Below are positions 15,883 to 25,652 of a stretch of 64,000 bases of DNA, piece after piece. The position numbers and the translations under genes were made by a program. The DNA is from Pseudomonas xantholysinigenes (GTDB lineage Bacteria; Pseudomonadota; Gammaproteobacteria; Pseudomonadales; Pseudomonadaceae): the NCBI RefSeq assembly GCF_014268885.2, contig NZ_CP077095.1:587001-651000 (forward strand), in the 5' to 3' direction. Within the stretch, counting starts at the first letter, position 1. Every line of letters begins with the position of its first letter. The notes under the pieces were generated by a model, which was not told the DNA's origin, did no database searches, and saw only the letters and a list, made by a program, of their open reading frames with translations.

Positions 15883-16500
15883 GTGCCCGTCGTCTTTGTT
15901 GCCGCCTCTAAACTCCCGACTCCCTTTGCGATCTTCACCATGCATGGCTTCCTCGACGAAGCCACTGGCCGCGAGCACGTGGTGCTCAGCCTGGGTGACA
16001 TCGCCGATGGCGAGCCGGTGCTGGGGCGCCTGCATTCCGAGTGCCTGACCGGCGACGCGCTGTTCAGCCAGCGCTGCGATTGCGGTTCGCAGCTGGAAGC
16101 CGCGTTGCAGGCCATCGCCCGTGAAGGCCGTGGCGTGCTGCTGTACCTGCGCCAGGAAGGCCGTGGCATCGGCCTGCTGAACAAGATCCGCGCCTACGAG
16201 CTGCAGGACGGCGGTGCCGACACCGTCGAGGCCAACGAGCGCCTGGGTTTCGCCGCCGACCAGCGCGACTACGGCATGTGCCTGCCAATGCTCGAGCATC
16301 TGGGCGTGAAGTCGCTGCGGCTGATGACCAACAACCCGCGCAAGGTCAAGGCGCTCACCGACATGAACATCAAGGTTGCCGAGCGCGTGCCGCTGCACAC
16401 CGGCCACAACCCGCACAACCGTCTGTACCTGGCCACCAAGGCCGACAAGCTCGGCCACATGATGGGCAACAAGCACCAGGGCGAGGTGCCCCAGGCGTGA
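15883..16500 (+). CDS. ribA: GTP cyclohydrolase II
   Basis: A 205-residue enzyme for the first step of riboflavin synthesis. The zinc ligands Cys54, Cys65 and Cys67 are present ([18 protein letters not shown]), followed by [17 protein letters not shown], the GTP-binding and Arg nucleophile region, and [19 protein letters not shown]. Starts at GTG 15883 after AGGAG; a possible extended -10 (TGATACAAT) lies about 40 bases upstream. It supplies the activity missing from the ribBX protein. Confidence 0.97.
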   Translation: MPVVFVAASKLPTPFAIFTMHGFLDEATGREHVVLSLGDIADGEPVLGRLHSECLTGDALFSQRCDCGSQLEAALQAIAREGRGVLLYLRQEGRGIGLLNKIRAYELQDGGADTVEANERLGFAADQRDYGMCLPMLEHLGVKSLRLMTNNPRKVKALTDMNIKVAERVPLHTGHNPHNRLYLATKADKLGHMMGNKHQGEVPQA

Positions 16501-16916
16501 CCCGGGGCGAGGTGAAGCGTCGGTTGGCCCTGGCCTGGTGGCAGTACCTGGCCGTGGGCCTGGTGCCATTGCCGGTGATGGCCTGGGCGTTCGGCGGCGG
16601 CGAGCCGTTGATCCCGGTGCTGGCCATGCCGCTGTTCATCGCCGGGGCCGCGACCATGTTCCTCAGCCTGCCGCGTTTCGGCGCCTACAAACGGACACTG
16701 ATCGCCACCGACAAGCAACTGGGCACACCGGAAGAACCCGGTGCCTGGATCGAGCTGGCCCGGGTGCGACGCCTGGCCATGTTGTTCGCTTGCTTCCCGG
16801 CCTGGGTGGCGGCGTTGTCGGTGTTGGTGGGGCTGGAGGCGGTGCCGCAGATCTTGCTGGCGCTGGCCAGCGTGGTGATCTTGTACCTCTACCGCATTCC
16901 GCGTCAGCTGGGCTGA
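16497..16916 (+). CDS. Small membrane protein, unknown function
   Basis: A 139-residue protein starting at GTG 16497, which overlaps the ribA stop. I do not recognise a named family. Four hydrophobic stretches are visible, in two pairs: [56 protein letters not shown] and [14 protein letters not shown], with a basic loop between them (RFGAYKRTL). Tight coupling with ribA upstream and btuF downstream (3-bp gap) suggests one transcript. Confidence 0.65.
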   Translation: MTRGEVKRRLALAWWQYLAVGLVPLPVMAWAFGGGEPLIPVLAMPLFIAGAATMFLSLPRFGAYKRTLIATDKQLGTPEEPGAWIELARVRRLAMLFACFPAWVAALSVLVGLEAVPQILLALASVVILYLYRIPRQLG

Positions 16917-16919
16917 TTG

Positions 16920-17732
16920 ATGCGGGCGCTTCTCGCCGCTGTCGCTTTACTGTGTTGCGGCGCCTTGGCCGAAGCCCAGCCGCGCGTGATCAGCCTGGCG
17001 CCGTCGATGACCGAGATCATGCTCGAGCTTGCGGCCGGCGACCTGCTGGTCGGCGTGCTCGACGGTGGTGAGCGACCGCAGGCATTGGCCAGTCTTCCCT
17101 CCGTCGGTCGCCATGGCCAGCTCGACATGGAGCGCCTGCTCAGCCTCAAGCCCGACCTGCTGCTGCTCTGGCCTGGAAGCGTGGCACCTGCGCAACGCGA
17201 CCAGCTCAGGCGTCTGGGCATCGCCACGTACAGTGGCGAGCCCGGTGACCTGGACCAGCTGATCGAGCAGATCGAAGCCATCGCTCAGCGCATCGGACGT
17301 GACACGCAAGGCCACGCCTATGCCGCCAGACTGCGCGGGCGGCTGCATGGGCTGCGGGAACATTACCGGCGTGAAGTGCCCCTGCGGGTGTTCTACCAAG
17401 TCTGGGACAAGCCGCTGTACACCCTGGGTGGGCGCCAGGTGGTCAGCGATGCCTTGCGTGTCTGCGGAGCGCGCAATGTGTTCGATGACCTGACCCAGCC
17501 CGCACCGCAAGTCAGTGTGGAGTCAGTGCTGTTGCGCGACCCCGAAGTGATCCTGGCGGGTGATGCGGCGCAGTTGGCCAGCTGGCGCCACTGGCCGCGG
17601 CTGAGCGCCGTGAAAGGAGAGCGTTTGCTGGTGGTGCCAGACAAAGGCCTGGAGCGACCGAGCGGGCAGATGATCGAGGCCACCGCCCGCTTGTGCGCGT
17701 TGCTTGAGGCTAGAGCGCCGGTGTCCAGGTAA
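16920..17732 (+). CDS. btuF: Cobalamin-binding periplasmic protein BtuF
   Basis: A 270-residue protein with a signal peptide (LLAAVALLCCGALAEA) and the class III binding-protein fold: RVISLAPSMTEIMLELAAGDLLVGV, LDMERLLSLKPDLLLLWPG, YQVWDKPLYTLGGRQVVSDALRVCGARNVF and VSVESVLLRDPEVILAG. It should carry vitamin B12 to a BtuCD permease, which is not in the window. ATG 16920 is preferred over TTG 16917. Its 3' end overlaps the end of convergent btuB by 23 bp. Confidence 0.88.
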   Translation: MRALLAAVALLCCGALAEAQPRVISLAPSMTEIMLELAAGDLLVGVLDGGERPQALASLPSVGRHGQLDMERLLSLKPDLLLLWPGSVAPAQRDQLRRLGIATYSGEPGDLDQLIEQIEAIAQRIGRDTQGHAYAARLRGRLHGLREHYRREVPLRVFYQVWDKPLYTLGGRQVVSDALRVCGARNVFDDLTQPAPQVSVESVLLRDPEVILAGDAAQLASWRHWPRLSAVKGERLLVVPDKGLERPSGQMIEATARLCALLEARAPVSR

Positions 17733-19560
17733 CGCTCAGCAGCCAGGTGCGGCCCTCTTCGCGATAGCCGTAGTCATGCCCCTGGTAGGTGTAGAGATTG
17801 CGGCTGTAACGCTTGTCCAGCAGGTTGTCGAGCTTCAGGTCGAGCTTCACCTCGCCGGTGGCCGCCCAGCCGCCGCGAAGGCCCAGTAGCCCGTAACCAC
17901 CGATGGGGGCATTGTTGGCTTCGTCGTTGTAACTGCCGCTGACGGCCTGCCAGCTGGCACCAACATTGAAACGCTCGTATTGACGGTCGATATCCAGGCT
18001 CAGTGTGCGGCGTGCGCGCCGGGCAAGGGTGTGGCCGCTCTTCTGGTCACGCGGGTCGATCAACGCCAGCCCCAGTTGCGATGTCCATGCCCCCCACTGC
18101 TGGTCCAGCGCCATCTCGAAGCCGTTGATGCGGGCCCGGGCGACGTTGCCCATGTTGTTGGTCTCTGCGTCGTAGCTGATGGCATCTCGCAAGTCGGTGC
18201 GATAGAGCGAAGTTTCCAAGCGACTGCTGTCGGTCAGTTGGCTGCGCCATTGCACTTCGTAGGACTTCGAATGCTCCGGTTTGAGGTCGGGGTTGCTGAA
18301 GTTGGGGTAGTAGAGGTCGTTGAACGTCGGGGCACGGAAGCCCTCGCTGTAGGACAGCAGTAGGTCGTTGCGGGTGTCCAGCGGCAGGGTCAGGCTGCCG
18401 CTCCAGGTGGTCTGGCCGCCGAACTGCTGGTTCTTGTCGTGGCGCACGCCAAGCTCGGTCGAGAAGTGCTCGCCCTGGAAGCGATGCTGGGCGAACACGG
18501 CGCGGTTCCAGCGGCTGTCCTCGTTGAAGTCGGTGGCCGCGTGGACTCGGTCCTCATACCAGTCAGCACCGAGCAGCACGCTGTTGTCGTCATCCAGGGT
18601 CAGATCGTTCTGCCAGGTGACCTGGTCGCGGTAGGTGTTGAACGGTGTGCTCTGGTGCGTGAGCTTGTCGCGGCTGTCGTCGCGGTTCTCGCTGTGGGCC
18701 ACCTCCAGCCTGGAGTGCCACCGATCGGCAAGCTGGGCATCGAGGTAACTGCCCAGGCTGCTGACGGCAAAGTTCGAGTAGGGCACCTGCGGGCTGCTGC
18801 CGCGAGGCTCGTCGAACTCATGACGCCCACGGCTCTCGAGCAGGTTCAGGCCCGCTTCGAAGCGCTCGTTGAAGGTGTGGCTCAGGCTCAGGTTGAGCGC
18901 GCGATTGCGATAGGCGTCATGGTCGGCATCGCTGGCATATGACGGCCCGGTCGAGTCGATACCTGCCGTCTCGTCCAGGCTGGCGCCGAGGTTGAAGCGC
19001 GTTGCGCCATTGCCACCGGACAGGCCAAGGCTACGTTGCCAGGTCTGGTTGCTGCCGGCGGCCAGGCGCAGGCGTGGTTGCAGGCCTTGGCCGTTGCCAC
19101 GTCGGGTGAAGATCTGGATTACCCCGCCAATGGCATCGCTGCCATACACCGCCGAGCGTGAGCCGCGCAGCACTTCCACCCGCTCGATCTGGTCGACGTC
19201 GAGAAACTGCAGGCCGCTGTCGCCGGAGGTCGCGTTTGCGATGCGCACGCCGTCGACCAGCACCAGGGTCTGGGCGGCCTTGGTGCCGCGGATGAAGATG
19301 CCTGGCAGGCTGCCGCGACCACCGCTGGGGGCCACTTGCACACCGGGTACGCGGGTGAGCAGATCGGTGACGCTGGACGGTTGCAGGCGGTCGATGTCGC
19401 TGCGAGTGAATACCGTGTTGGCGGCACTGGTGGCAGCGCGCGACTCGACCTGGCGGCTGGCGCTGATCAATACGTCGGGGAGCTTGAGAGCGTCGTCGCG
19501 TTCGGCGGCCAGCAGGAATGTAGGGGCGCAGAGGAGTGCGGCACAGGCGGTTTTTTTCAT
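17710..19560 (-). CDS. btuB: TonB-dependent vitamin B12 receptor
   Basis: A 616-residue outer-membrane receptor. Signal peptide MKKTACAALLCAPTFLLAA, a TonB-box-like segment (DVLISASR), a plug domain (VTDLLTRVPGVQVAPSGG…IFIRGTKAAQTLVLVDGVRI, VEVLRGSRSAVYGSDAIGGVI) and a 22-strand barrel ending RTWLLSVTWTPAL. The length and the paired BtuF gene support cobalamin as substrate. No cobalamin riboswitch is visible in the 104 bp to dxs upstream, which is filled by a REP pair, so it may share dxs transcripts or be controlled elsewhere. The first 21 codons of the longest frame are REP-derived and excluded. Confidence 0.88.
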   Translation of the reverse strand: MKKTACAALLCAPTFLLAAERDDALKLPDVLISASRQVESRAATSAANTVFTRSDIDRLQPSSVTDLLTRVPGVQVAPSGGRGSLPGIFIRGTKAAQTLVLVDGVRIANATSGDSGLQFLDVDQIERVEVLRGSRSAVYGSDAIGGVIQIFTRRGNGQGLQPRLRLAAGSNQTWQRSLGLSGGNGATRFNLGASLDETAGIDSTGPSYASDADHDAYRNRALNLSLSHTFNERFEAGLNLLESRGRHEFDEPRGSSPQVPYSNFAVSSLGSYLDAQLADRWHSRLEVAHSENRDDSRDKLTHQSTPFNTYRDQVTWQNDLTLDDDNSVLLGADWYEDRVHAATDFNEDSRWNRAVFAQHRFQGEHFSTELGVRHDKNQQFGGQTTWSGSLTLPLDTRNDLLLSYSEGFRAPTFNDLYYPNFSNPDLKPEHSKSYEVQWRSQLTDSSRLETSLYRTDLRDAISYDAETNNMGNVARARINGFEMALDQQWGAWTSQLGLALIDPRDQKSGHTLARRARRTLSLDIDRQYERFNVGASWQAVSGSYNDEANNAPIGGYGLLGLRGGWAATGEVKLDLKLDNLLDKRYSRNLYTYQGHDYGYREEGRTWLLSVTWTPAL

Positions 19561-19576
19561 GGGCAGTTCCATCGCA

Positions 19577-19662
19577 TTCGCGGGTAGACCCGCTCCCACA
19601 GGATCTCCACAGATCTTGAACACTGTGCAGTCCCTGTGGGAGCGGGTTTACCCGCGAAAGGG
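19577..19662. repeat. REP pair between dxs and btuB
   Basis: Inverted copies TTCGCGGGTAGACCCGCTCC (from 19578) and GGAGCGGGTTTACCCGCGAA (from 19639) occupy nearly the whole gap between dxs and btuB. They could act as an mRNA boundary between the two genes. Confidence 0.85.
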
Positions 19663-19664
19663 CC

Positions 19665-21560
19665 CTAGAGGCCGAGCTTGGCCATCCGGGCTTTGACCGA
19701 GGCTTCGATCCCGGCCGCATCCAACCCGCATTCAGCCAGCATTTGCGCCGGCTTGGCGTGCTCGACGTAGATATCCGGCAGCCCCAGGTGCAGCAGCGGT
19801 TTGACCACGCCCTCGCGGGCCAGGAACTCGCCGACCGCGGCGCCAGCGCCGCCCATGATGGCGTTCTCCTCGATGGTGACCAGCAACTCGTGGCCGGCAG
19901 CCATCTCCAGCACCAGCGCCTCGTCCAGCGGTTTGACGAAGCGCATGTCGACCACCGTGGCGTCGAGCTGTTCGGCGACTTGCAGGGCTTCAGTCAACTG
20001 CACGCCGAATACCAGCAGGGCGACCTTGCTGCCCTGGCGGCGGACCACGCCCTTGCCGATTTCCAGCGGCTCGAGGTCGCCGCTGATTGGCGCATTCGGG
20101 CCGGTGCCGCGCGGGTAGCGCACGGCGGCGGGGCCTTTGTAGTGGTGGCCGGTGCTGAGCATCTTGCGCAGCTCGTTTTCATCGCTTGGGGTCATCACCA
20201 GCATGCCGGGGATGCAGCGCAGGTACGACAGGTCGTAGGCCCCGGCGTGGGTCGGGCCGTCCTCGCCGACCAGGCCGGCGCGGTCGATGGCGAACAATAC
20301 ATCGAGGTCCTGCACCGCGACGTCGTGGATCAGCTGGTCATAGGCGCGCTGCAGGAAGGTGGAGTAGATCGCCACCACCGGCTTGGCGCCTTCGCAGGCC
20401 ATGCCCGCGGCCAGGGTCACCGCATGCTGCTCGGCAATGGCCACGTCGAAGTAGCGCTCCGGGTAGCGTTCGCTGAAGGCGATCAGGTCCGAGCCTTCCT
20501 TCATCGCCGGGGTGATGCCCACCAGGCGGTTGTCGGCGGCGGCCATGTCGCACAGCCACTGGCCGAACACCGAGGCGTACTTCGGCCCGCTGGCCTTCTT
20601 CGGCGCGACCGGCTTGTCGGCCGGCTCCAGCTTGGTGATGGCGTGGTAGCCGATCGGGTCGATCTCGGCCGGGGCGAAGCCCTTGCCCTTCTTGGTCACC
20701 ACATGGAGGAACTGCGGGCCCTTGAGGTCGCGCATGTTGCGCAGGGTGGCGATCAGGGTCGGCAGGTCGTGGCCGTCGATCGGGCCGATGTAGTTCCAGC
20801 CCAGCTCTTCGAACAGGGTGCCGGGGACCAGCATGCCCTTGGCGTACTCCTCGGTGCGGCGGGCGATTTCCCAGGCGCCGGGCAGGCGCGACAGCACTTT
20901 CTTGCTGCCTTCGCGCATGCTGGCGTAGGTGCGGCTGGAGAGGATCTTGGCCAGGTAGTTGGACAGACCGCCGACATTGCGCGAAATCGACATGTCGTTG
21001 TCGTTGAGGATCACCAGCATGTCGGCGTTCACTTCCTGCGCGTGGTTCAGCGCCTCGAAGGCCATGCCGGCGGTCAGCGCGCCGTCGCCGATCACCGCGA
21101 TCGACTTGCGCGGGTCGTTCTGCAGGCGGGCGGCGATGGCCATGCCCAGCGCTGCGCTGATCGAGGTGCTGGAGTGGCCGACGCCGAAGGTGTCGTACTC
21201 GCTCTCGCTGCGGCGCGGGAAGGCGGCGATGCCGTCTTTCTGGCGCAGGCTGAGCATGCGCTGGCGGCGCCCGGTGAGGATCTTGTGCGGGTAGGCCTGG
21301 TGGCCGACATCCCACACCAGCCGGTCATCCGGGGTGTCAAAGACGTAGTGCAGGGCGATGGTCAGTTCGATGACGCCCAGGCCTGCACCGAAATGCCCAC
21401 CGGTCTGACCAACGGTGTAGAGCAGCTCCTGGCGCAGCTCGTCGGCCAGGGTCTCCAGGTCGGCTTCGGCCAGCCGGCGCAGGCCGGCGGGCGTGTCGGC
21501 GCGGTCCAGCAACGGCGTGACCGGGCGTTCGCGGGGGATCTCTTGAAACGTCGTGGGCAT
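19665..21560 (-). CDS. dxs: 1-deoxy-D-xylulose-5-phosphate synthase
   Basis: A 631-residue thiamine-diphosphate enzyme for the first step of the MEP isoprenoid pathway. Seen: [39 protein letters not shown], the ThDP/Mg motif [17 protein letters not shown], the second ThDP region [15 protein letters not shown], and [18 protein letters not shown] 21560 gives the usual N-terminus ([13 protein letters not shown]); longer frame upstream runs into REP sequence. ispA and xseB lie upstream on the same strand, an isoprenoid cluster. Confidence 0.97.
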   Translation of the reverse strand: MPTTFQEIPRERPVTPLLDRADTPAGLRRLAEADLETLADELRQELLYTVGQTGGHFGAGLGVIELTIALHYVFDTPDDRLVWDVGHQAYPHKILTGRRQRMLSLRQKDGIAAFPRRSESEYDTFGVGHSSTSISAALGMAIAARLQNDPRKSIAVIGDGALTAGMAFEALNHAQEVNADMLVILNDNDMSISRNVGGLSNYLAKILSSRTYASMREGSKKVLSRLPGAWEIARRTEEYAKGMLVPGTLFEELGWNYIGPIDGHDLPTLIATLRNMRDLKGPQFLHVVTKKGKGFAPAEIDPIGYHAITKLEPADKPVAPKKASGPKYASVFGQWLCDMAAADNRLVGITPAMKEGSDLIAFSERYPERYFDVAIAEQHAVTLAAGMACEGAKPVVAIYSTFLQRAYDQLIHDVAVQDLDVLFAIDRAGLVGEDGPTHAGAYDLSYLRCIPGMLVMTPSDENELRKMLSTGHHYKGPAAVRYPRGTGPNAPISGDLEPLEIGKGVVRRQGSKVALLVFGVQLTEALQVAEQLDATVVDMRFVKPLDEALVLEMAAGHELLVTIEENAIMGGAGAAVGEFLAREGVVKPLLHLGLPDIYVEHAKPAQMLAECGLDAAGIEASVKARMAKLGL

Positions 21561-21661
21561 CAGGCGTGTCGTTATAGGTGTGAAGACGCGGCAGTTTACC
21601 CCATTGTGGGAAAAGCTGCCCATTCGGACGGGTGTATGAGGGCCACCGGTGCGGCAGAGAT

Positions 21662-21783
21662 CCTGTAGGAGCGGCCTTGTGTCGCGAAAGGGCCGCAAAG
21701 CGGCCCCGGTAATCTTTGCGTCAACGCTGAAATCAAGGGGCTGCTGCGCACCCCTATCGCGACACAAGGCCGCTCCTACAGGG
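21662..21783. repeat. REP pair between dxs and ispA
   Basis: Inverted copies CTGTAGGAGCGGCCTTGTGT (from 21663) and ACACAAGGCCGCTCCTACAG (ending near 21781), each with an adjoining GGGCCGCAAAGCGGCCC-type hairpin. They separate ispA from dxs. Confidence 0.85.
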
Positions 21784-21798
21784 GGGATGTGTCAGGCC

Positions 21799-22686
21799 TT
21801 AGTGGCGGCGCTCGACGATGTAGCGGGCCAGCGCCCGCAGCGGCTCGGCGTTGTCGCCGAAGCCTTGCAGCGCGGCCAGGGCCTGGTCGCGCAGTTCCAG
21901 GGCATAGGCCTTGGCCGCGTCGAGGCCGAGCAAGGCCGGGTAGGTCGGTTTGTCGCGGGCGATGTCGGCGCCCTGGCGTTTGCCCAGGGTGGCGGTATCG
22001 CTCTCGACGTCGAGGATGTCGTCCTGCACTTGGAAGGCCAGGCCGATGGCCTGTGCATAAACTTGCAGGGCATCAAGCTGGGCCGGTTCGGCGCGGGCAC
22101 TGGCCAGGGCGCCAAGGCGCACACTGGCTTCGATCAGCGCGCCGGTCTTGTGCCGGTGCATGTATTCCAGGGCCTGCTGGTCGAGCTTGACGCCCACCGA
22201 GCCCAGGTCGATGGCCTGGCCACCGACCATGCCGGCCGGGCCGGCGGCCTTGGCCAGGGCCTGGACCATCTGCAGGCGAATGGCGTCGGCCTGAGGGCTC
22301 AGACGCGCATCGAGCAGGGCGCTGAAGGCCAGACTTTGCAGGCCGTCGCCGGCGAGGATCGCGCAGGCTTCGTCGAAGGCCTTGTGGGTGGTCGGCTGGC
22401 CGCGACGCAGGTCGTCGTCGTCCATTGCTGGCAGGTCGTCGTGCACCAGCGAGTAGGCGTGGATCAGCTCCACCGCGCAGGCCGCGCCGTTGGCCTGTTC
22501 GGCCGGGACGCCGAAGGCTTCGCAGGCGGCGTAGGCGAGCAGCGGGCGCACACGCTTGCCGCCATTCATCACGCTGTAGCGCATGGCGGCGTAGAGGCGT
22601 TCGAGCTCCTTCGACGGCGCCTGGAACAGCGGTTCGAGGGCCGCGTCGACCCGTGCCTGGGCGCTCTGCTGGTACTGGGCGATCAT
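21799..22686 (-). CDS. ispA: (2E,6E)-farnesyl diphosphate synthase
   Basis: A 295-residue prenyltransferase. The first Asp-rich motif is [15 protein letters not shown], the second [17 protein letters not shown], with GGKRVRPLL near the N-terminus and [10 protein letters not shown]. Small residue spacing before the first motif fits a farnesyl (C15) product. Its ATG overlaps the xseB stop by 4 bases, a conserved arrangement. Confidence 0.95.
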   Translation of the reverse strand: MIAQYQQSAQARVDAALEPLFQAPSKELERLYAAMRYSVMNGGKRVRPLLAYAACEAFGVPAEQANGAACAVELIHAYSLVHDDLPAMDDDDLRRGQPTTHKAFDEACAILAGDGLQSLAFSALLDARLSPQADAIRLQMVQALAKAAGPAGMVGGQAIDLGSVGVKLDQQALEYMHRHKTGALIEASVRLGALASARAEPAQLDALQVYAQAIGLAFQVQDDILDVESDTATLGKRQGADIARDKPTYPALLGLDAAKAYALELRDQALAALQGFGDNAEPLRALARYIVERRH

Positions 22687-22925
22687 GCCTCGGGCTCCGC
22701 GTCGAACGGCTGCGCGGCCAGTTCGCCGTCGCGCTCCAGCAGGATCTGCACCTTCTGCTCGGCCTGGGCCAGGGCGCCCTGGCAATCGCGGGTCAGGGCG
22801 ATGCCTTGCTCGAAGGCGGCCAGCGACTCTTCCAGCGACAACTCGCCGTTCTCCAGGCGCTCGACCAGGGCTTGCAGGTCGGCGAGGGATTGTTCGAAAT
22901 CGATGGAGGCTTTTTTGCGGGCCAT
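22683..22925 (-). CDS. xseB: Exodeoxyribonuclease VII small subunit
   Basis: An 80-residue protein with the XseB signature [40 protein letters not shown]. It binds the large subunit XseA (not in this window) and is needed for single-strand exonuclease activity. First gene of the xseB-ispA(-dxs) group. Confidence 0.95.
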   Translation of the reverse strand: MARKKASIDFEQSLADLQALVERLENGELSLEESLAAFEQGIALTRDCQGALAQAEQKVQILLERDGELAAQPFDAEPEA

Positions 22926-23066
22926 GGCGACAGTCTCGGTGGTGTTCAGAACGGCGCGACACTAGCAGAGCGGGGCAGGGGGAGCAAATGAGCGGCTGCC
23001 GTCGTTCGTCTTATTTTGTTGCACTTGTGCAGTCGCGACCATCTTGCATTCTGCGCAGCAGTCGGA

Positions 23067-23095
23067 TTGTGGGGGGTAGGGCCCTCTGCCATAAT
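23067..23095 (+). promoter_or_regulatory. Sigma-70-like promoter for the MBOAT cassette
   Basis: TTGTGG (23067-23072) and CATAAT (23090-23095) are separated by 17 bases, an acceptable sigma-70 match, 45 bases upstream of the MBOAT start codon. The gap of 214 bp to the divergent xseB must also hold the xseB promoter. Confidence 0.45.
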
Positions 23096-23139
23096 CCGCG
23101 CGCTCTGGCCCGCGGGCCAGCCCTTCCCGACGTCATGTA

Positions 23140-24555
23140 ATGGACTACGTTGTGAGCTTCCTCTCGATCGAATTCGGCCTCTGCTTCACGCTTTTCTTCG
23201 TTGTCTACTGGAGCCTGTGCTGGAGCGTGCGGCTACAAAATGCCCTGTTGCTGGCGGCCAGCTATGGCCTGGTGGCCAGTTTCAGCCTGCAGTCGTTGTA
23301 CATCCTGCTCGGCTACAGCCTGTTGGTGTACCTGCTGGGTCTGCTGGCCGGGCGTTATCCGGGCCGCTGGTTCAGCCGTGTGTTGTTGCTGGTGCTGGTG
23401 CTTGGCTGCTTCTACCTGTTCAAGTACCAGGAGTTCTTCGTCGGCGGGGTGCAGGGCGCCTTGGCCGCGGCCGGGCTGGAAGTGTCGCTGCCAGTGCTGG
23501 AAGTGCTGGTGCCGATCGGCCTGTCGTTCTACACCTTCCACTCGGTCAGCTACCTGGTGTCGATCAACCGCGGCGAGCTGACGCCAGCGGCGCCACTGGA
23601 CCTGGCCCTGTACCTGGCGTTCTTCCCCAGCCTGGTGGCCGGGCCGGTCAACCGCGCCTTGCACATGCTCCCGCAGATCCGCCCGACGGCCATGCGCCAG
23701 GTGCTGGAGCCGCAGCGGGCGCTGGGGCTGATCGCGATGGCGGTGGTCAAGTTGTTCTTCCTCAGTGCCTGGCTGGGCAGCGAGTGGGTCGACCCGGTGT
23801 TCGACACCCCGGGCAGCGCCACCCCCGAGCAGGTGCTGCTGAGCGTGTACGGCTACAGCTTTCTCATCTACTTCAACTTCAGCGGCTACACCAACCTGGT
23901 GACCGGCATCGCCTTGCTGCTGGGCTTTCGTCTGCCGGACAACTTCGATGCGCCCTACGCCGCGCACAACCTCAAGGAGTTCTGGGGGCGCTGGCATATC
24001 AGCCTGTCACGCTTCATCCGTGACTACGTCTATATCCCGCTGGGCGGCAACCGCAAGGGCGTGTGGCGCGGCAACCTGAACATGCTGCTGGCCATGCTGG
24101 TGTCGGGGCTTTGGCATGGCGCGAGCGTCAACTTCATCATCTGGGGCGCGCTGCATGGCGTCGGCCTGGCCGTGTCCAAGCTGTTCAGCCAATGGCTGCC
24201 GGGCTTCGCGCGCCTGCCGGGGGCTGGCTTGCTGGCGCGCTTGATGACCTTCCACTACGTGGCGTTCGCCTGGATTTTCTTCCGTAGCCCAACCCTGGAT
24301 GGCGCCGTCGAGATGCTTGACGACATCACCGAGCTGAGCCTGGCCGGGTTGCACAGCGCCACCGGCCTGATGCTCCTGGCCTGTGTGCTGGCGGTGGCCA
24401 GTTATCCACAGTGGCTGGCGCTGTTGCGCGGCAGTGGCGCGGCCTTCCAGCGCCTGCCCTGGCCGTTGTATCCGATCCCGCTCGGGGTTGGGGTGTCGCT
24501 GGTGATTTTCGCTTCGCAGTCGGGCGTGCCGGGGTTCATCTATGCAAGCTTCTGA
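23140..24555 (+). CDS. MBOAT family O-acyltransferase
   Basis: A 471-residue polytopic membrane protein of the AlgI/DltB/PatA type. Seen: VPIGLSFYTFHSVSYLVS, YLAFFPSLVAGPVNRA, YGYSFLIYFNFSGYTNLVTGIA, NLKEFWGRWHISLSRFIRDYVYIPLGGNRKG and the catalytic-His segment MLVSGLWHGASVNFIIWG. Such proteins take acyl groups across the inner membrane for transfer to alginate, peptidoglycan, teichoic acid or other surface polymers. Two SGNH genes follow with a 14-bp overlap and a 1-bp gap, suggesting a transmembrane donor plus periplasmic transferases. The target polymer is unknown; no alginate genes are nearby. Confidence 0.9.
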   Translation: MDYVVSFLSIEFGLCFTLFFVVYWSLCWSVRLQNALLLAASYGLVASFSLQSLYILLGYSLLVYLLGLLAGRYPGRWFSRVLLLVLVLGCFYLFKYQEFFVGGVQGALAAAGLEVSLPVLEVLVPIGLSFYTFHSVSYLVSINRGELTPAAPLDLALYLAFFPSLVAGPVNRALHMLPQIRPTAMRQVLEPQRALGLIAMAVVKLFFLSAWLGSEWVDPVFDTPGSATPEQVLLSVYGYSFLIYFNFSGYTNLVTGIALLLGFRLPDNFDAPYAAHNLKEFWGRWHISLSRFIRDYVYIPLGGNRKGVWRGNLNMLLAMLVSGLWHGASVNFIIWGALHGVGLAVSKLFSQWLPGFARLPGAGLLARLMTFHYVAFAWIFFRSPTLDGAVEMLDDITELSLAGLHSATGLMLLACVLAVASYPQWLALLRGSGAAFQRLPWPLYPIPLGVGVSLVIFASQSGVPGFIYASF

Positions 24556-25651
24556 TAGCAAACAGCTGTTCCGGGTGCAGGTCGGCGCGGCCCGTGCGTT
24601 GTATGCGATCGTGGTGACCACTCTGTTGCTGTTCTGGCTGAACCAGGACTCGATCAAGCTCTATTGCCAGCAGAAGTACCACCAGGGTTGCGACATCCCG
24701 TTGCTTGGCCAGGCACCGGCGTGGCGCTTCGGCGCGCAACTGACCCAGGCGTTGGAGCAGCAGCGCGACAGCCTGCTCGCCCAACTGCAACCTGAGCAGC
24801 CTGTGGTACTGCCTGAACCGGTGCCGGTGCTGACGGTGAACCTGGAAACCCCGGCGGTGCTGGCCCGGCCGCTAGCGCACAAACCCGAGCCGACGCATCG
24901 GGCAGCAGCGCCGATGTCGGCGCCGACGGCGGTCGTCGTGGCGCATCCGGAGGTCGCGGCGACTGCGCCGACACGGCTGCAGCCGGGCACCGTCGCCGCC
25001 CTGGCCACGGGCGACGAAGTGTTCCTGGTGGGCGATTCGCTGATGCAGGGCGTTGCCCCGCACCTGGCCAACAGCCTGCGCAAGCGCTACCAGATCCGCA
25101 CCGTCAACCTCAGCAAACAGAGCACCGGGCTGGCCTATCCGGGCTTCTTCAACTGGCCGAAGACCGTGGCCGAGACCCTCGAGCACGGGCCGAATATCCG
25201 CCTGATGGTGGTGTTCCTCGGCCCCAATGACCCCTGGGACATGCCCCAGGGCAAGGGCAAGCCGTTCCTACGTTTCAAGTCGCCAGAATGGGAGACGGCC
25301 TATCGCGCCCGCATCGACTCGATCCTCGAACAGGCCCGCGCCCACCAGGTGCAAGTGCTCTGGGTCGGCCCGCCGAACATGGAGAAGGCGCGGCTTTCCA
25401 ATGCCATGGGCTACCTCAGCGGGCTGTACCGGGAGCAGACTGCGCTGTACGGCCAACACTATGTGTCGGCCAACCCGATCCTGGGCTACGCCGACGACGG
25501 TTTCTCGTACACGACCCAGACGCCCGAGGGCAGGCGGGTCAAGGTGCGGGTCGACGACGGCATCCATTTCACCATCACCGGCCAGAAGCTGATCGCCGAA
25601 CAGGTATTGTCGATGATCAGCTTTCCGGGCCTGACCGTTACAGGACATTGA
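24542..25651 (+). CDS. Membrane-anchored SGNH/DUF459 hydrolase or acyltransferase
   Basis: A 369-residue protein with one N-terminal membrane anchor (LYAIVVTTLLLFWL, about residues 20-33), a Pro/Ala-rich linker (about 90-150) and a periplasmic SGNH domain. Block I is FLVGDSLMQG (Ser167); the Gly/Asn blocks lie near NLSKQSTGL and FLGPNDPW; block V is DDGIHF (Asp339, His342). DUF459 proteins often sit next to MBOAT genes. By analogy to PatB it may transfer an acetyl group to a glycan, or remove one. The start overlaps the MBOAT end by 14 bp. Confidence 0.82.
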   Translation: MQASDSKQLFRVQVGAARALYAIVVTTLLLFWLNQDSIKLYCQQKYHQGCDIPLLGQAPAWRFGAQLTQALEQQRDSLLAQLQPEQPVVLPEPVPVLTVNLETPAVLARPLAHKPEPTHRAAAPMSAPTAVVVAHPEVAATAPTRLQPGTVAALATGDEVFLVGDSLMQGVAPHLANSLRKRYQIRTVNLSKQSTGLAYPGFFNWPKTVAETLEHGPNIRLMVVFLGPNDPWDMPQGKGKPFLRFKSPEWETAYRARIDSILEQARAHQVQVLWVGPPNMEKARLSNAMGYLSGLYREQTALYGQHYVSANPILGYADDGFSYTTQTPEGRRVKVRVDDGIHFTITGQKLIAEQVLSMISFPGLTVTGH

Positions 25652-25652
25652 G

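Noticed and set aside
19743..21668. 641-residue open frame on the plus strand
   Set aside because: Antisense to dxs, low-complexity composition, no motif.
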